From: Caldilineaceae bacterium
Lineage (GTDB): Bacteria > Chloroflexota > Anaerolineae > Caldilineales > Caldilineaceae
Length of the DNA stretch: 38,456 bases
Direction: 5' to 3'
Assembly (NCBI GenBank): GCA_019637685.1
Contig: JAHBVF010000049.1
Span: forward strand, 1 to 38,456
Made by a program: the position numbers and the translations under genes. How positions within the stretch are numbered: position 1 is the first letter of the stretch; each line of letters starts with the position of its first letter. The notes below the pieces were generated by a model. It searched no databases. It was not told the origin of the DNA and was given only the letters and a program-made list of their open reading frames with translations. Shown piece by piece: positions 22,980-31,247 of the stretch.

Positions 22980-25727
22980 ATGCCCAATCGCACTGTCATT
23001 CTGACCCACGAACACGCGGACTTTGACGCGCTGGCTTCTCTGCTGGCCGCGGCATTGCTTTTCCCCGGCAGCATTCCCGTCCTGCCCCGCACAATCAACC
23101 GCAACGGACAGGCCTTTTTGGCCCTCTACCGTTCGTCCTTTCCCTTTGTCGAGCCAGACCGGATGCCCCGAGGCCGGGTGGCCCAGGCTGTTCTGGTGGA
23201 TACCCGCAGTTTCAACGCGGTGAAAGGCATGGACGAAGCGACCCGATACCTGCTCATCGACCACCACTCCTACACGGAGCCGCTGCCCGACGGCTGGCGC
23301 TGGTGGGAGGATGCGCTGGGTCCTCTGTCCACTGGGGCCAACACAACGCTGCTGGTGGAAAAATTAATGGTGCAGGGCGTGGATGTGACGCCGATTCAGG
23401 CCACACTGCTGGCCCTGGGCATCTACGAGGACACGGGCGGTCTGTTGTACAGTTCCACCACCCACCGGGACGCCCGCTGCGTGGCCTGGCTGCTGGAAGA
23501 AGGGGCGAATCTGGAGGTTGTCCACCGCTTTACCCACTACCCCCTCAGCCCGGAGCAGCAGGCATTGGGCGACGATCTGATCGCCAGCGCCGAGCACGTG
23601 CAGGTGGCCGGACAGACGCTTGTCATTGCCGCGGCCAGCGCGCCGGATTTTCGGGACGAAATAAGCGCGCTGGCCCACAAACTGCGCGAGTTATACGAAG
23701 CCGATGCTGTCTTTGTGGTTGTGGATTTAGGCGACCGGGTGCAGGTGGTGGCGCGCAGCCGCAGCGACGGCGTGGATGTGGGCACAATTGCCACAGCCCT
23801 GGGTGGCGGCGGACACAGCCGGGCCGCGGCCGCGCTCATCCGCGGGGGCACGCTGAGCGATGTGCGGAGCAAAATTCTGGAGATGGCCGGTGTCTCTGTG
23901 CGCCCACCCCTGACTGTGCGGGAAATGATGAGCCGGGGACGCCCCCAAATCCTGCCGCCGGAAATGGCCGTGGGAGAGGCAGCCAAACGCATGCGCCGCT
24001 ACGGACACGAGGGCTTTCCGGTGGTGCGTGTCAGCCCGGATGGCAGCGACGAACTGCTGGGCATCCTCCTGCGCCGGGACGCGGACCGGGCCATCGATCA
24101 CGGCCTGGAGAAACGCCCTGTGGAGCGGCTCATGCGCGCCGGGGCAGTGACAATCGGGCCAGACGCGCCCATCAGTGAACTGCACCGGCTGATGATCGAG
24201 AGCGGCTGGGGACAGATTCCGGTGGTGGATGGCATGGGGCAGATTACCGGCATCGTCACCCGCACGGACCTGATCAAACTGTGGGGCAAGACGAGCGAGG
24301 CCAGCCACACGCTGCCCGATGTGAGCCGTCCGCTGGCTGAGCATCTGACGCCAGTCCAACACCGGCTGCTGCGCCTGGCCGGGGAAATGGCGACGGAATA
24401 CGGCCACGCGGTCTATCTGGTGGGCGGCTTTGTCCGTGACCTGTTGCTGGGGCGCATCGCGGCCCCTTCCGCGGGCGCGGGGCAGCGGCAGGGCAACGGG
24501 CCGGATATGGATATTGTGGTGGAGGGAGACGCCATCGCCCTGCTGGAGGCTATGCAGGCGCAGTGCGGTGGGCGTATCGTCACCCATCGCCGCTTTGGCA
24601 CGGCCAAGTGGCTGCTGGATGAGCCAGCCCATCCCATCACCTGCCTGGAACTGCTGGATGAGGCGGGCGATCTGCCCACCCATTTGGACCTGGTGACAGC
24701 CCGCACGGAATTTTACACCGAGCCGACAGTCCTGCCCACAGTGGAGCAGGGCAGCATCAAACTGGACCTGCACCGGCGGGATTTTACCATCAATACCCTG
24801 GCGATTGTGCTGACGCCCGACCGCTGGGGCGATCTGCTGGATTTCTACGGCGGGCTGGCCGATCTGCGTCAGGGGCAGATCCGTGCGCTGCACAGCCTGA
24901 GTTTTGTGGACGATCCCACCCGGATTTTGCGCGCGGTGCGCTATGAGCAGCGCTTCGATTTCCGCATTGAGGATCGCACGCTGGAACTGCTCAGCGATGC
25001 CGTACCTCTGGTGGATCGGGTGACGCCGGCCCGCATCCGCCACGAACTGGACCGGATTTTCCAGGAGTCGGAACCGGGAAAGACGCTCAATCGGCTGGAT
25101 GAATTGGGCGTGCTGGCGGCTATCCATCCCCGGCTGGCGACGACCCCGGCGCTGGCGGGCCAGTGCGCGGCCCTGCGCTCCCGGCTGGCCGCGGCTGACC
25201 CCTCGCTGGAGGAAGCGGGCGAGGCAATCGAGCGGCTCTATTGGGGGCTGCTGGTCTATCCCCTTTTGCCCGGCGAAGAGGTGGATGAGGACGAGGGAAG
25301 CGTGTCCGGTGTGATTGGCGAATTGACCGAAGCCCTCAAACTGCGGGGCGAGACGACGCGGCTGATGCGGCGGCTGGCCCATCTGAAGGCACACCGGGAC
25401 GATCTGGCCGACGCGTCGTTGCCTCCCAGCCAGGCTGTGGAAATTCTGGATCGCTCGCCCCTGGCCGCGCGTCTGCTCTTTGGCCTGGCGGAGAACAGCC
25501 CAATCATCCATACGTATCTGCGCCGCTTCCAGGAAGAATGGCAGCACATCCGCCCGACGATCACAGGCCGGGACCTGGCGGGAATGGGCATTCGTCCCGG
25601 CCCCGCGTTCGGCCACATTCTGCGTCGTCTGCGTGCCGACCTGCTGGATGGGAAGATTGCGGGCGTAGAGGAAGAGAAGCGGCTGGTCGAGGCATTGATA
25701 GAGGAGCAATCAGACCCACAGGAGTAA
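22980..25727 (+). CDS. DHH-CBS-tRNA nucleotidyltransferase fusion (CCA/A-adding type)
   Basis: A 915-residue fusion. Residues 1-310 form a DHH phosphoesterase module: HEHADFDALAS near the start and LLIDHHSYTEP give its acidic metal ligands, and GGGGHSRAAAA is the glycine-rich DHHA1 end. Two CBS domains occupy about 318-435, including GFPVVR and GQIPVVDGMGQITGIVTRTDL, and probably bind an adenine nucleotide. From about 470 there is a class II tRNA nucleotidyltransferase: YLVGGFVRDLLLG, metal pair in PDMDIVVEGD, RRDFTINTLAI and RILRAVRYEQRF, then an RNA-binding C-terminal region. Such fusions are known in several deep-branching phyla, where some members are A-adding enzymes or poly(A) polymerases. 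An in-frame ATG at 22842 precedes the promoter; the ATG at 22980 fits the DHH start. Confidence 0.93.
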   Translation: MPNRTVILTHEHADFDALASLLAAALLFPGSIPVLPRTINRNGQAFLALYRSSFPFVEPDRMPRGRVAQAVLVDTRSFNAVKGMDEATRYLLIDHHSYTEPLPDGWRWWEDALGPLSTGANTTLLVEKLMVQGVDVTPIQATLLALGIYEDTGGLLYSSTTHRDARCVAWLLEEGANLEVVHRFTHYPLSPEQQALGDDLIASAEHVQVAGQTLVIAAASAPDFRDEISALAHKLRELYEADAVFVVVDLGDRVQVVARSRSDGVDVGTIATALGGGGHSRAAAALIRGGTLSDVRSKILEMAGVSVRPPLTVREMMSRGRPQILPPEMAVGEAAKRMRRYGHEGFPVVRVSPDGSDELLGILLRRDADRAIDHGLEKRPVERLMRAGAVTIGPDAPISELHRLMIESGWGQIPVVDGMGQITGIVTRTDLIKLWGKTSEASHTLPDVSRPLAEHLTPVQHRLLRLAGEMATEYGHAVYLVGGFVRDLLLGRIAAPSAGAGQRQGNGPDMDIVVEGDAIALLEAMQAQCGGRIVTHRRFGTAKWLLDEPAHPITCLELLDEAGDLPTHLDLVTARTEFYTEPTVLPTVEQGSIKLDLHRRDFTINTLAIVLTPDRWGDLLDFYGGLADLRQGQIRALHSLSFVDDPTRILRAVRYEQRFDFRIEDRTLELLSDAVPLVDRVTPARIRHELDRIFQESEPGKTLNRLDELGVLAAIHPRLATTPALAGQCAALRSRLAAADPSLEEAGEAIERLYWGLLVYPLLPGEEVDEDEGSVSGVIGELTEALKLRGETTRLMRRLAHLKAHRDDLADASLPPSQAVEILDRSPLAARLLFGLAENSPIIHTYLRRFQEEWQHIRPTITGRDLAGMGIRPGPAFGHILRRLRADLLDGKIAGVEEEKRLVEALIEEQSDPQE

Positions 25728-25732
25728 AAGCG

Positions 25733-26029
25733 ATGGCCTTTGTAGCTATGTTTCAAGGAACAGCCGCACCGGAACATCTGTCCACAGTGAAAGAATCTGT
25801 GGCGATTCTGGAACGCGAGAGCCGAGATCAGCCAGGGACGATCCGCTACGAATTTTATCAATCCGCAGATGACCCAACGGTTTTCCTGCTCTTTGCCATC
25901 TGGGAAACCGAAGCAGACTGGCGAGCGCACGTTGCATCGGAAGCCCATCAAAAACACGTGGCCTCCCTGCCTGCCGGTGCCTGGAAGTTACGACCTGTCA
26001 AGAGCGAATGGCAGGCGTTGACTAATTGA
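25733..26029 (+). CDS. ABM-domain (antibiotic biosynthesis monooxygenase-like) protein
   Basis: A 98-residue single-domain protein of the dimeric ferredoxin-like ABM family. The order FVAMFQG - VKESVAILERESRDQPGTIRYEFYQSADDPTVFLLFAIWETEADWRAHVASEAHQKHV is typical, with E-x-W-x-x-x-x-A-x-x-A-H in the last helix. Members include quinol monooxygenase YgiN and heme-degrading enzymes, but most have no proven activity. The ATG at 25733 is 5 bases after the stop of the nucleotidyltransferase fusion, with an AGGAG site overlapping that stop, so the pair is co-transcribed. A reading frame extending upstream to 25538 lies inside the fusion gene and is discounted. Confidence 0.87.
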   Translation: MAFVAMFQGTAAPEHLSTVKESVAILERESRDQPGTIRYEFYQSADDPTVFLLFAIWETEADWRAHVASEAHQKHVASLPAGAWKLRPVKSEWQALTN

Positions 26030-26089
26030 GTAGAAGTACGCTGTCGAATCCCAGTCTATCGAAATCCCCCACCCATAGGAGAACCCTCA

Positions 26090-27259
26090 ATGAAAATTAC
26101 TGCCATCAAACCCATCTTTGCCCAGGGCGAGCAGCGGGTCTTTGTCTTTGTGAAAGTGGAGACCGACCAGCCCGGTCTGATCGGCTGGGGCGAGGCGTCG
26201 TTGGAGGGCAAGCCCCGGGCCGTGGCCGGCTGCATCCAGGATATGGAACCGATGATTCTGGGGATGGATCCCCGCAATGTGGAGCACTGCTGGCAGATTC
26301 TCTACCGCAGCGCGTTCTGGCGCATGGGGATTATCGGCCTGTCCGCCATCTCCGGCATCGACCAGGCGCTGTGGGACATCAAAGGCAAGGAACTGGGCCG
26401 CCCAGTCTACGAACTGCTGGGCGGCAAAGTGCGGGACCGGGTGCGGATGTACACCCATTTTGGCGGGGACACCCCCGACGCGATGGCCCAGGACGCGGCG
26501 TCCAAAGTGGCGAAGGGCTGGACCGCGGTCAAAACCGTGCCCGTGCCCATCACGAATATCGTGGACGGCATTGGTGTCCAGAAGCAGGCCGAGGCCGGTC
26601 TGCGGGCTGTGCGGGAAGCCGTGGGCGACGACATCGACATTCTGCTCGATATGCACGGGCGGGTGACGCCCCAGATGGCAATCCAATACGCCCGCCGTTT
26701 TGAGCCGTATGCCCCCTTCTTTATGGAGGAACCGGCCCAGGCCGAAAACCCAGCGGCGATGGCGGCCATCGCCAAAGCCACGACGATTCCCATTGCCACG
26801 GGTGAACGGCTGCTCACCCGCTGGGGTTTCCGTGAGATTCTGGAGACGGGCGCGGCCAGCCTGCTCCAGCCGGACACCTGCCACGCGGGGGGCATCAGCG
26901 AAATCCGGCGCATCGGCGCACTGGCCGAGGTCTACTACGCGGGGATGGCCCCCCACAACCCCTACGGCCCCGTCTCCACCGCGGCCTGCGTCCAGGTGGA
27001 TTTTGCCATGCCCAACTTTGTGATCCAGGAGATGGTGGACCCGGACACTTCGCCGATTTCTATGTTAGAATTTGTGGTCGAACCACTGGAAGTGATCGAC
27101 GGCCACATTCTCCCCCCGACAAAACCGGGCATCGGCGTGGAGGTGGACGAGGCTGCCTGCGCCCGCCGCCAGCCCGATTTCACATCGCCCCGCTATGGCG
27201 GCCAGACAGTGCGCTGGTACAGCGCGGTCCACAAAGACGGCGGTGTGGCGGACTCGTAG
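26090..27259 (+). CDS. Mandelate racemase/enolase-family sugar acid dehydratase, galactonate dehydratase-like
   Basis: A 389-residue enolase-superfamily enzyme that should remove water from a sugar acid, giving a 2-keto-3-deoxy acid. The residues match the D-galactonate dehydratase pattern: metal ligands D187, E213 and E239, with H189 (LLDMHGR) and H289 (APHNPYGP) as acid/base residues. The spacing is the same as I remember for the E. coli enzyme with an offset of four. The family lid domain is at the N-terminus (GWGEASLEGKPRAVAG). The ATG at 26090 has TAGGAGAA upstream. A heptamer array and then an aldo/keto reductase follow. Related gluconate or mannonate-type substrates are possible. Confidence 0.88.
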   Translation: MKITAIKPIFAQGEQRVFVFVKVETDQPGLIGWGEASLEGKPRAVAGCIQDMEPMILGMDPRNVEHCWQILYRSAFWRMGIIGLSAISGIDQALWDIKGKELGRPVYELLGGKVRDRVRMYTHFGGDTPDAMAQDAASKVAKGWTAVKTVPVPITNIVDGIGVQKQAEAGLRAVREAVGDDIDILLDMHGRVTPQMAIQYARRFEPYAPFFMEEPAQAENPAAMAAIAKATTIPIATGERLLTRWGFREILETGAASLLQPDTCHAGGISEIRRIGALAEVYYAGMAPHNPYGPVSTAACVQVDFAMPNFVIQEMVDPDTSPISMLEFVVEPLEVIDGHILPPTKPGIGVEVDEAACARRQPDFTSPRYGGQTVRWYSAVHKDGGVADS

Positions 27260-27303
27260 AAGGCAAAAGGACAGGTGTCGTGTGTCCGGTGTCAGTCGCC
27301 CCC

Positions 27304-27352
27304 CGCAACTCGTAACTCGTAACTCGTAACTCGTAACTCGCAACTCGCAACT
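27304..27352 (+). repeat. Heptamer tandem array (7 units)
   Basis: Seven 7-base units: CGCAACT, four CGTAACT, then two CGCAACT. The array ends directly before CGAAAGGA, the ribosome-binding site of the aldo/keto reductase. The units are the same family as those at 22091-22160. Confidence 0.92.
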
Positions 27353-27368
27353 CGAAAGGATATTTCTC

Positions 27369-28307
27369 ATGCAATACCGACAACTCGGCAAATCCGGCGT
27401 GCGCGTCTCTGTCATCGGTCTGGGCACAAACCAGTTCGGCGGCAAAGTAGACCAGAACGGCGTCAACGAAATCATCGATGGCTGCCTGGATTTGGGCATC
27501 AATTTCATCGACACCGCGGATGTCTACACCGGCGGGCGCTCGGAGGAGACGCTGGGCGTGGCCCTGAAGGGCAAGTGGGACAAAGTGGTGATGGGCACAA
27601 AGGGTGTCAGCCCTATGGGCAAAGGCGAAAACGATCGGGGCGCGTCCCGCTATCACCTGGTCAACGCGGTGGAGGCCAGCCTGCGCCGGATGCAGGTGGA
27701 TCACATCGACCTCTACCAGATGCACCGCTGGGACGACACGACGCCTATTGAGGAAACCCTGCGCGCCCTGGATGATCTGGTGGCTGGCGGGAAGATTCGT
27801 TATGTGGGCGCGTCCAACTACGCGGCCTGGCAACTGAGCCGGGCCAATCTGCTGGCCGAGCTGCGAGGCTGGTCACCGCTGGTCACAATTCAGCCCCACT
27901 ATCATATGTTCGAGCGGGGCATCGAGCAGGAGCTGATCCCCTACTGCAATGCCTATGGCGTGGGGATTCTGCCCTATTTTCCCCTGGCCGGTGGCTTCCT
28001 GACAGGCAAATACAAGCAGGGCGAGGCTGCCCCGGCTGGTTCCCGGGGCGAAAACAGCCCGTATGTGCAGCGCTATATGACCGACAAGAATTACGCGATT
28101 GTGGCGAAGCTGAGCGCCTGGGCCGAGGAGCGGGGCCACTCGATGGTGGAACTGGCCCACGCCTGGCTGCTGGCCCAGCCCCAGGTCAGTTCGGTCATCT
28201 CCGGGGCGACGAAACTGAGCCAGGTGCAGAGCAACGCGGCCGCGGGTGACTGGGCGCTGACAGGCGCGGAGACCGCCGAGGTCAACGCGCTGCTGGCTGG
28301 GGAATAG
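27369..28307 (+). CDS. Aldo/keto reductase
   Basis: A 312-residue NAD(P)H-dependent reductase with the (beta/alpha)8 barrel of the aldo/keto reductase family. The catalytic tetrad is complete: D48 in FIDTADVYTGG, Y53, K78 in VMGTKG and H119 in YQMHRWD. The C-terminal GATKLSQVQSN loop is the usual cofactor phosphate-binding loop. Length and sequence resemble the AKR11-14 group of bacterial sugar or voltage-channel-beta-like reductases. The start at 27369 has GAAAGGA 10-16 bases upstream, immediately after the heptamer array. It follows the galactonate-dehydratase-like gene by about 110 bases, so a joint role in sugar or sugar-acid metabolism is plausible but unproven. Confidence 0.93.
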   Translation: MQYRQLGKSGVRVSVIGLGTNQFGGKVDQNGVNEIIDGCLDLGINFIDTADVYTGGRSEETLGVALKGKWDKVVMGTKGVSPMGKGENDRGASRYHLVNAVEASLRRMQVDHIDLYQMHRWDDTTPIEETLRALDDLVAGGKIRYVGASNYAAWQLSRANLLAELRGWSPLVTIQPHYHMFERGIEQELIPYCNAYGVGILPYFPLAGGFLTGKYKQGEAAPAGSRGENSPYVQRYMTDKNYAIVAKLSAWAEERGHSMVELAHAWLLAQPQVSSVISGATKLSQVQSNAAAGDWALTGAETAEVNALLAGE

Positions 28308-28365
28308 CGGGCGGCCAGCGCGACATCACTGGCCCACACATCAGCTAATAAATATCACTCGAAAA

Positions 28366-28402
28366 GAGGAGCAGGCATTGTTTTGATGCCTGCTCCTCCT
28401 TT
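28366..28402. terminator. Bidirectional terminator between convergent genes
   Basis: A perfect 13-base stem, GAGGAGCAGGCAT (28366-28378) with ATGCCTGCTCCTC (28386-28398), encloses a 7-base loop and is followed by CTTT on the plus strand and GAAAAG on the other side. It sits between the aldo/keto reductase and the convergent membrane protein gene and should end both. Confidence 0.85.
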
Positions 28403-28440
28403 ACTTACATCTGTTGTCGCGGTCAGTCAGCCGCGGTCAG

Positions 28441-29220
28441 TTACCCGTACAGACTGTCGTGGATGGCCTTGGCATAGCGCTCCACATTCACCTCGCTCGG
28501 CGAACGTCCCCCGCTTTCTTCCAGCATACGGCTGCGGGCAGTGGCCGCGGAGCCACCCACCGCGGACGGCCCCATGCCCGGCACATCGATGTTGTAGGCA
28601 GCCGGGGCTTCGCCCCCTCCCAATTTCATAATGCCTTCTGCCAAAGCTGCGCCGGCCTGTTCCCGCTGCTTGATGGCCGAGTTACCGGTGAAGTTCTTGA
28701 GCTGGGTGATGATGCCCAGAATGTCGTGGGCTGGTTTGGACCCCGCGCCCACCACAGCGCCGGTGATCAGCACATCCCACAGCCCCATTTGGCTGGCATC
28801 ACCCACAAAAAAGGTGGGGATCAGAGGCTGGAGGTGGGCCATCAGCCGCATACTGCTGAAGTTCACCACGACAACGCCCAATACAACCCCGGCCAACAGA
28901 CTCGTCCCACTTTTGAACTGGCCGTAGCTGGCTGATTTCAGATCGCTGGGCCGCCAGCCGGCAAAACGCAACAGCCCCCATTCCACATAATTCCAGCCCA
29001 GTTCCACGGCCCGTTCTACACTGGCCGCGGCAGCCACAAGAGGCAGCAACACCGGCCAGAGTTGCGAGCCAGTGGTTGTTGTCTCTTGCCCCAGCCCAGC
29101 CGCGGCCGCGATGGGCGCGGTCAGCCCAATCAACACCAGCGCGGCCGCGGTGGCCCACACAGCCCGTCGCCCCATACGCGCTGCACGAACCATCGACTTC
29201 ACCCCATTTCGCTTCTTCAT
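28441..29220 (-). CDS. Membrane protein of unknown function
   Basis: A 259-residue protein I cannot name. The start chosen is the ATG at 29218-29220, which has a near-perfect AGGAGGAGAA site; a longer frame begins at 29241. The N-terminus has lysines and arginines and then a hydrophobic stretch ending in A-P-I-A-A-A-A-G, a signal peptide or first helix. Three more hydrophobic segments follow: LWPVLLPLVAAAASVERAVEL, LLAGVVLGVVVVNF and LWDVLITGAVVGAGS. The short motif GAGSKPAHDILGIIT after the last helix looks conserved-type and resembles holin-like small membrane proteins, but this is only a memory-based hint. The C-terminal 80 residues are hydrophilic with Gly/Pro/Ser-rich turns. It stands alone and converges on the aldo/keto reductase. 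Confidence 0.7.
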   Translation of the reverse strand: MKKRNGVKSMVRAARMGRRAVWATAAALVLIGLTAPIAAAAGLGQETTTTGSQLWPVLLPLVAAAASVERAVELGWNYVEWGLLRFAGWRPSDLKSASYGQFKSGTSLLAGVVLGVVVVNFSSMRLMAHLQPLIPTFFVGDASQMGLWDVLITGAVVGAGSKPAHDILGIITQLKNFTGNSAIKQREQAGAALAEGIMKLGGGEAPAAYNIDVPGMGPSAVGGSAATARSRMLEESGGRSPSEVNVERYAKAIHDSLYG

Positions 29221-29292
29221 ACGTTCTCCTCCTCTGCCCAAATGATAAAACCGAAGTGACTATCAGATATACCGGACCAGCAAGCGCTGATT

Positions 29293-29402
29293 GAACGGTG
29301 TAAGGCCGTTCAAAGAAAATAAATCCCCGATCCGGCGACAATTTCCCTGAACGGCTTGGGCTTTTCCAAATCAGTTTGGGGAATTTATTTGTTGGAAAAG
29401 CC
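29293..29402. repeat. Nested hairpins before the MITE
   Basis: GAACGG/CCGTTC (29293-29311), an imperfect pair of A/T-rich arms (29316-29328 with 29378-29390) and a perfect 11-base stem GGCTTTTCCAA (29359-29369) / TTGGAAAAGCC (29392-29402) nest within 110 bases. The last hairpin would lie in the 3' region of the leucyl aminopeptidase transcript on the minus strand, and the MITE-like element is inserted exactly at its end. Confidence 0.6.
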
Positions 29403-29564
29403 GTGACTATTCAGCCATAAGCCAGCCGGTTAGCAAACGTCGGTTGAGTAGCCTGGGGCTGTTTCCAGGCGTATCGAAACCAGTTTGCGGGTCTACCCGC
29501 TTTGGTTTCGATACGGCCACATACTACCGTGGCCTACTCAACCGGCGCTGGCCTGAATAGTCAC
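29403..29564. mobile_element. MITE-like element, 162 bases, with 8-base target duplication
   Basis: The termini are perfect 12-base inverted repeats, GTGACTATTCAG (29403-29414) and CTGAATAGTCAC (29553-29564). They are flanked by the direct repeat GAAAAGCC (29395-29402 and 29565-29572), as expected of an 8-base target duplication. The interior is nested inverted repeats: GGTTGAGTAG/CTACTCAACC (29442-29451, 29534-29543), GTATCGAAACCA/TGGTTTCGATAC (29471-29482, 29503-29514) and GCGGGT/ACCCGC. It has no coding capacity and would form a cruciform or a long RNA hairpin. The transposase that moves it is not in the window. Confidence 0.82.
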
Positions 29565-29581
29565 GAAAAGCCTAATACAAA

Positions 29582-31081
29582 TCAGATTGCGCTTGCCAGT
29601 TCCACCAGCAGACGCACGCCATAGCCGGTGGCGCCTTTGGGTATCTCTGCCCCTTTCTCCATATCGCTCCAAACCATATTCGCAATGTCCAAATGCGCCC
29701 AGGGGTAGCCTTCTGTAAAATGTTCGAGAAACTTGGCGCTGCTGCTCAGGCCGCCGCCTCGGCCACCGCTGTTCTTCACTTCGGCCATATCACTTTTGAT
29801 AGCTTCCACATATTCTTCGTCCATGGGGAAGGGCCAGAGCTTCTCGCCGCTGGCTTCGCTCGCGGCCAGCAGCGCGTTCTGCAATGCTTCATTATTGGAG
29901 AATAGACCGCCCCGCACTTTGCCCAGGGCAATCCCCACCGCGCCGGTCAGCGTCGCCAGGTCCACCACGGCAGAGGGATTGAAGCGGGCCACATAGGCCA
30001 GGGCATCGGCCAGGACCAGCCGTCCTTCCGCGTCGGTGCTGATAATTTCAGCGGTCTTGCCTGTCATCCCCGTCACGATGTCAGCCGGGCGAAAGGCCAG
30101 CCCGTCGGGCATATTTTCTACACACGCGGCCACGCCGATCACCCGCCGGGGCAGGTTCAGGCGGCCAATCGCCTCCATCGCGCCGATGACCGCGCCCGCG
30201 CCGCCCATATCGTTCTTCATCCGCCACATCTCCGCACCGGCTTTCAGGCTGATGCCGCCGGTGTCAAAGGTGATACCCTTGCCCGCCAGGACGAGAGGCT
30301 GTTCGTCCTCGTGGCCCGCGGGCGCGTGTTCCAGAATGAGGAACTGGGCTTCGTTGGCGCTGCCTTTGCTCACTGCCAGCAGGATATTCATCCCCATTTC
30401 CCGCATGGCTGCTTCGCCGAGAACTGTGCTTTTCAGCCCCACTTCTTCGGCCATTTGGCGGGCGCGGGCCGCCAACTCCACTGGGAAGAGCACATTGGGC
30501 GGCTCGCTCACCAGATCCCGGGTGGTGTGGACTGCGCGGGCAATGGCTTCGCCCCGTTTGACCCCTGCGGTTACCTCATCCAGCTTATCCTGGCTAAATT
30601 CGACGACAGTGCAGCTACTCAGTCCGACAGCCTTTTGCTCCCGTTTGTATTGGGTAGCCTGATAGACGGCCAGCAGCGTGCCCTCAGCCACCGATTGGCT
30701 GGCCTGGGCCGTGTCCAAACCAGCAATGCCCGCGCCGTGGACGATTGTGGCGTAATTCTCCACCCCGCCTGTCTTGGCCAGAGTTTTGGCGGCCACAGCC
30801 GCGGCCCGCCGCACGCCGTGACGATCGAGTTTTTCTGCCTGGCCCAACCCCACCAGCAGCACCCGGGCCGCGGGTATTTTGTCGTCGGTGTAGAGCAGAG
30901 CCGTGCTTTCGGCCTTGCCCGTAAAGTCACCGCTGGCGATGAGGCGGGTGATTGCACCGCCCAGCGCCTGGTCCACCGCGCCCGTAGCGCCGCCGGGCGC
31001 GCTGACACCCTCGAACAGATTGACGACGATACAGTCGCTCTCGAATTGGGCAATGTTGCCCTGGACAACTCGAATCTCCAT
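29582..31081 (-). CDS. pepA: Leucyl aminopeptidase (M17)
   Basis: A 499-residue cytosolic aminopeptidase of family M17, which removes N-terminal residues in peptide turnover. The two-metal site is intact: K268 and D273 in AGKGITFDTGGISLK, D291 in MKNDMGG, and D350 and E352 in the signature NTDAEGRL-like ISTDAEGRLVLADAL, with catalytic K280 and R354. The N-terminal macro-like domain covers about 1-170. The frame is open to 31174, but the ATG at 31079-31081 has AGGAGA eight bases upstream and begins with the usual strand MEIRVVQG. A 3' hairpin that would end this transcript is now split by the MITE-like insertion. Confidence 0.96.
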   Translation of the reverse strand: MEIRVVQGNIAQFESDCIVVNLFEGVSAPGGATGAVDQALGGAITRLIASGDFTGKAESTALLYTDDKIPAARVLLVGLGQAEKLDRHGVRRAAAVAAKTLAKTGGVENYATIVHGAGIAGLDTAQASQSVAEGTLLAVYQATQYKREQKAVGLSSCTVVEFSQDKLDEVTAGVKRGEAIARAVHTTRDLVSEPPNVLFPVELAARARQMAEEVGLKSTVLGEAAMREMGMNILLAVSKGSANEAQFLILEHAPAGHEDEQPLVLAGKGITFDTGGISLKAGAEMWRMKNDMGGAGAVIGAMEAIGRLNLPRRVIGVAACVENMPDGLAFRPADIVTGMTGKTAEIISTDAEGRLVLADALAYVARFNPSAVVDLATLTGAVGIALGKVRGGLFSNNEALQNALLAASEASGEKLWPFPMDEEYVEAIKSDMAEVKNSGGRGGGLSSSAKFLEHFTEGYPWAHLDIANMVWSDMEKGAEIPKGATGYGVRLLVELASAI

Positions 31082-31186
31082 TGAAGCTTCTCCTGATGAA
31101 AAGAAGGACGCAGATTTATCTGATTTGGACTGATCCGCGCTGATGCGTGATATTGAGAAAGGGTTTGAACGCATATTTATGCAGAT

Positions 31187-31247
31187 GGCCGCAGATTACA
31201 CAGAGAAATCTGTCAATGTTGAACAGAGAACGAAAAAATCTGCGGCC
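31187..31247. repeat. 11-base inverted repeat between pepA and the aminotransferase
   Basis: GGCCGCAGATT (31187-31197) is perfectly inverted as AATCTGCGGCC (31237-31247), and CGCAGATT-type words recur at 31109 and 31207-31212. The 176-base gap between the aminotransferase stop and the pepA start holds no gene. The pair could form the 3' hairpin of the aminotransferase transcript, or be degenerate copies of a dispersed word. Confidence 0.5.

Noticed and set aside
23727..25709. 660-codon minus-strand frame opposite the DHH-CBS-CCA gene
   Set aside because: Gln/Arg/His-rich antisense shadow with no recognisable domain.
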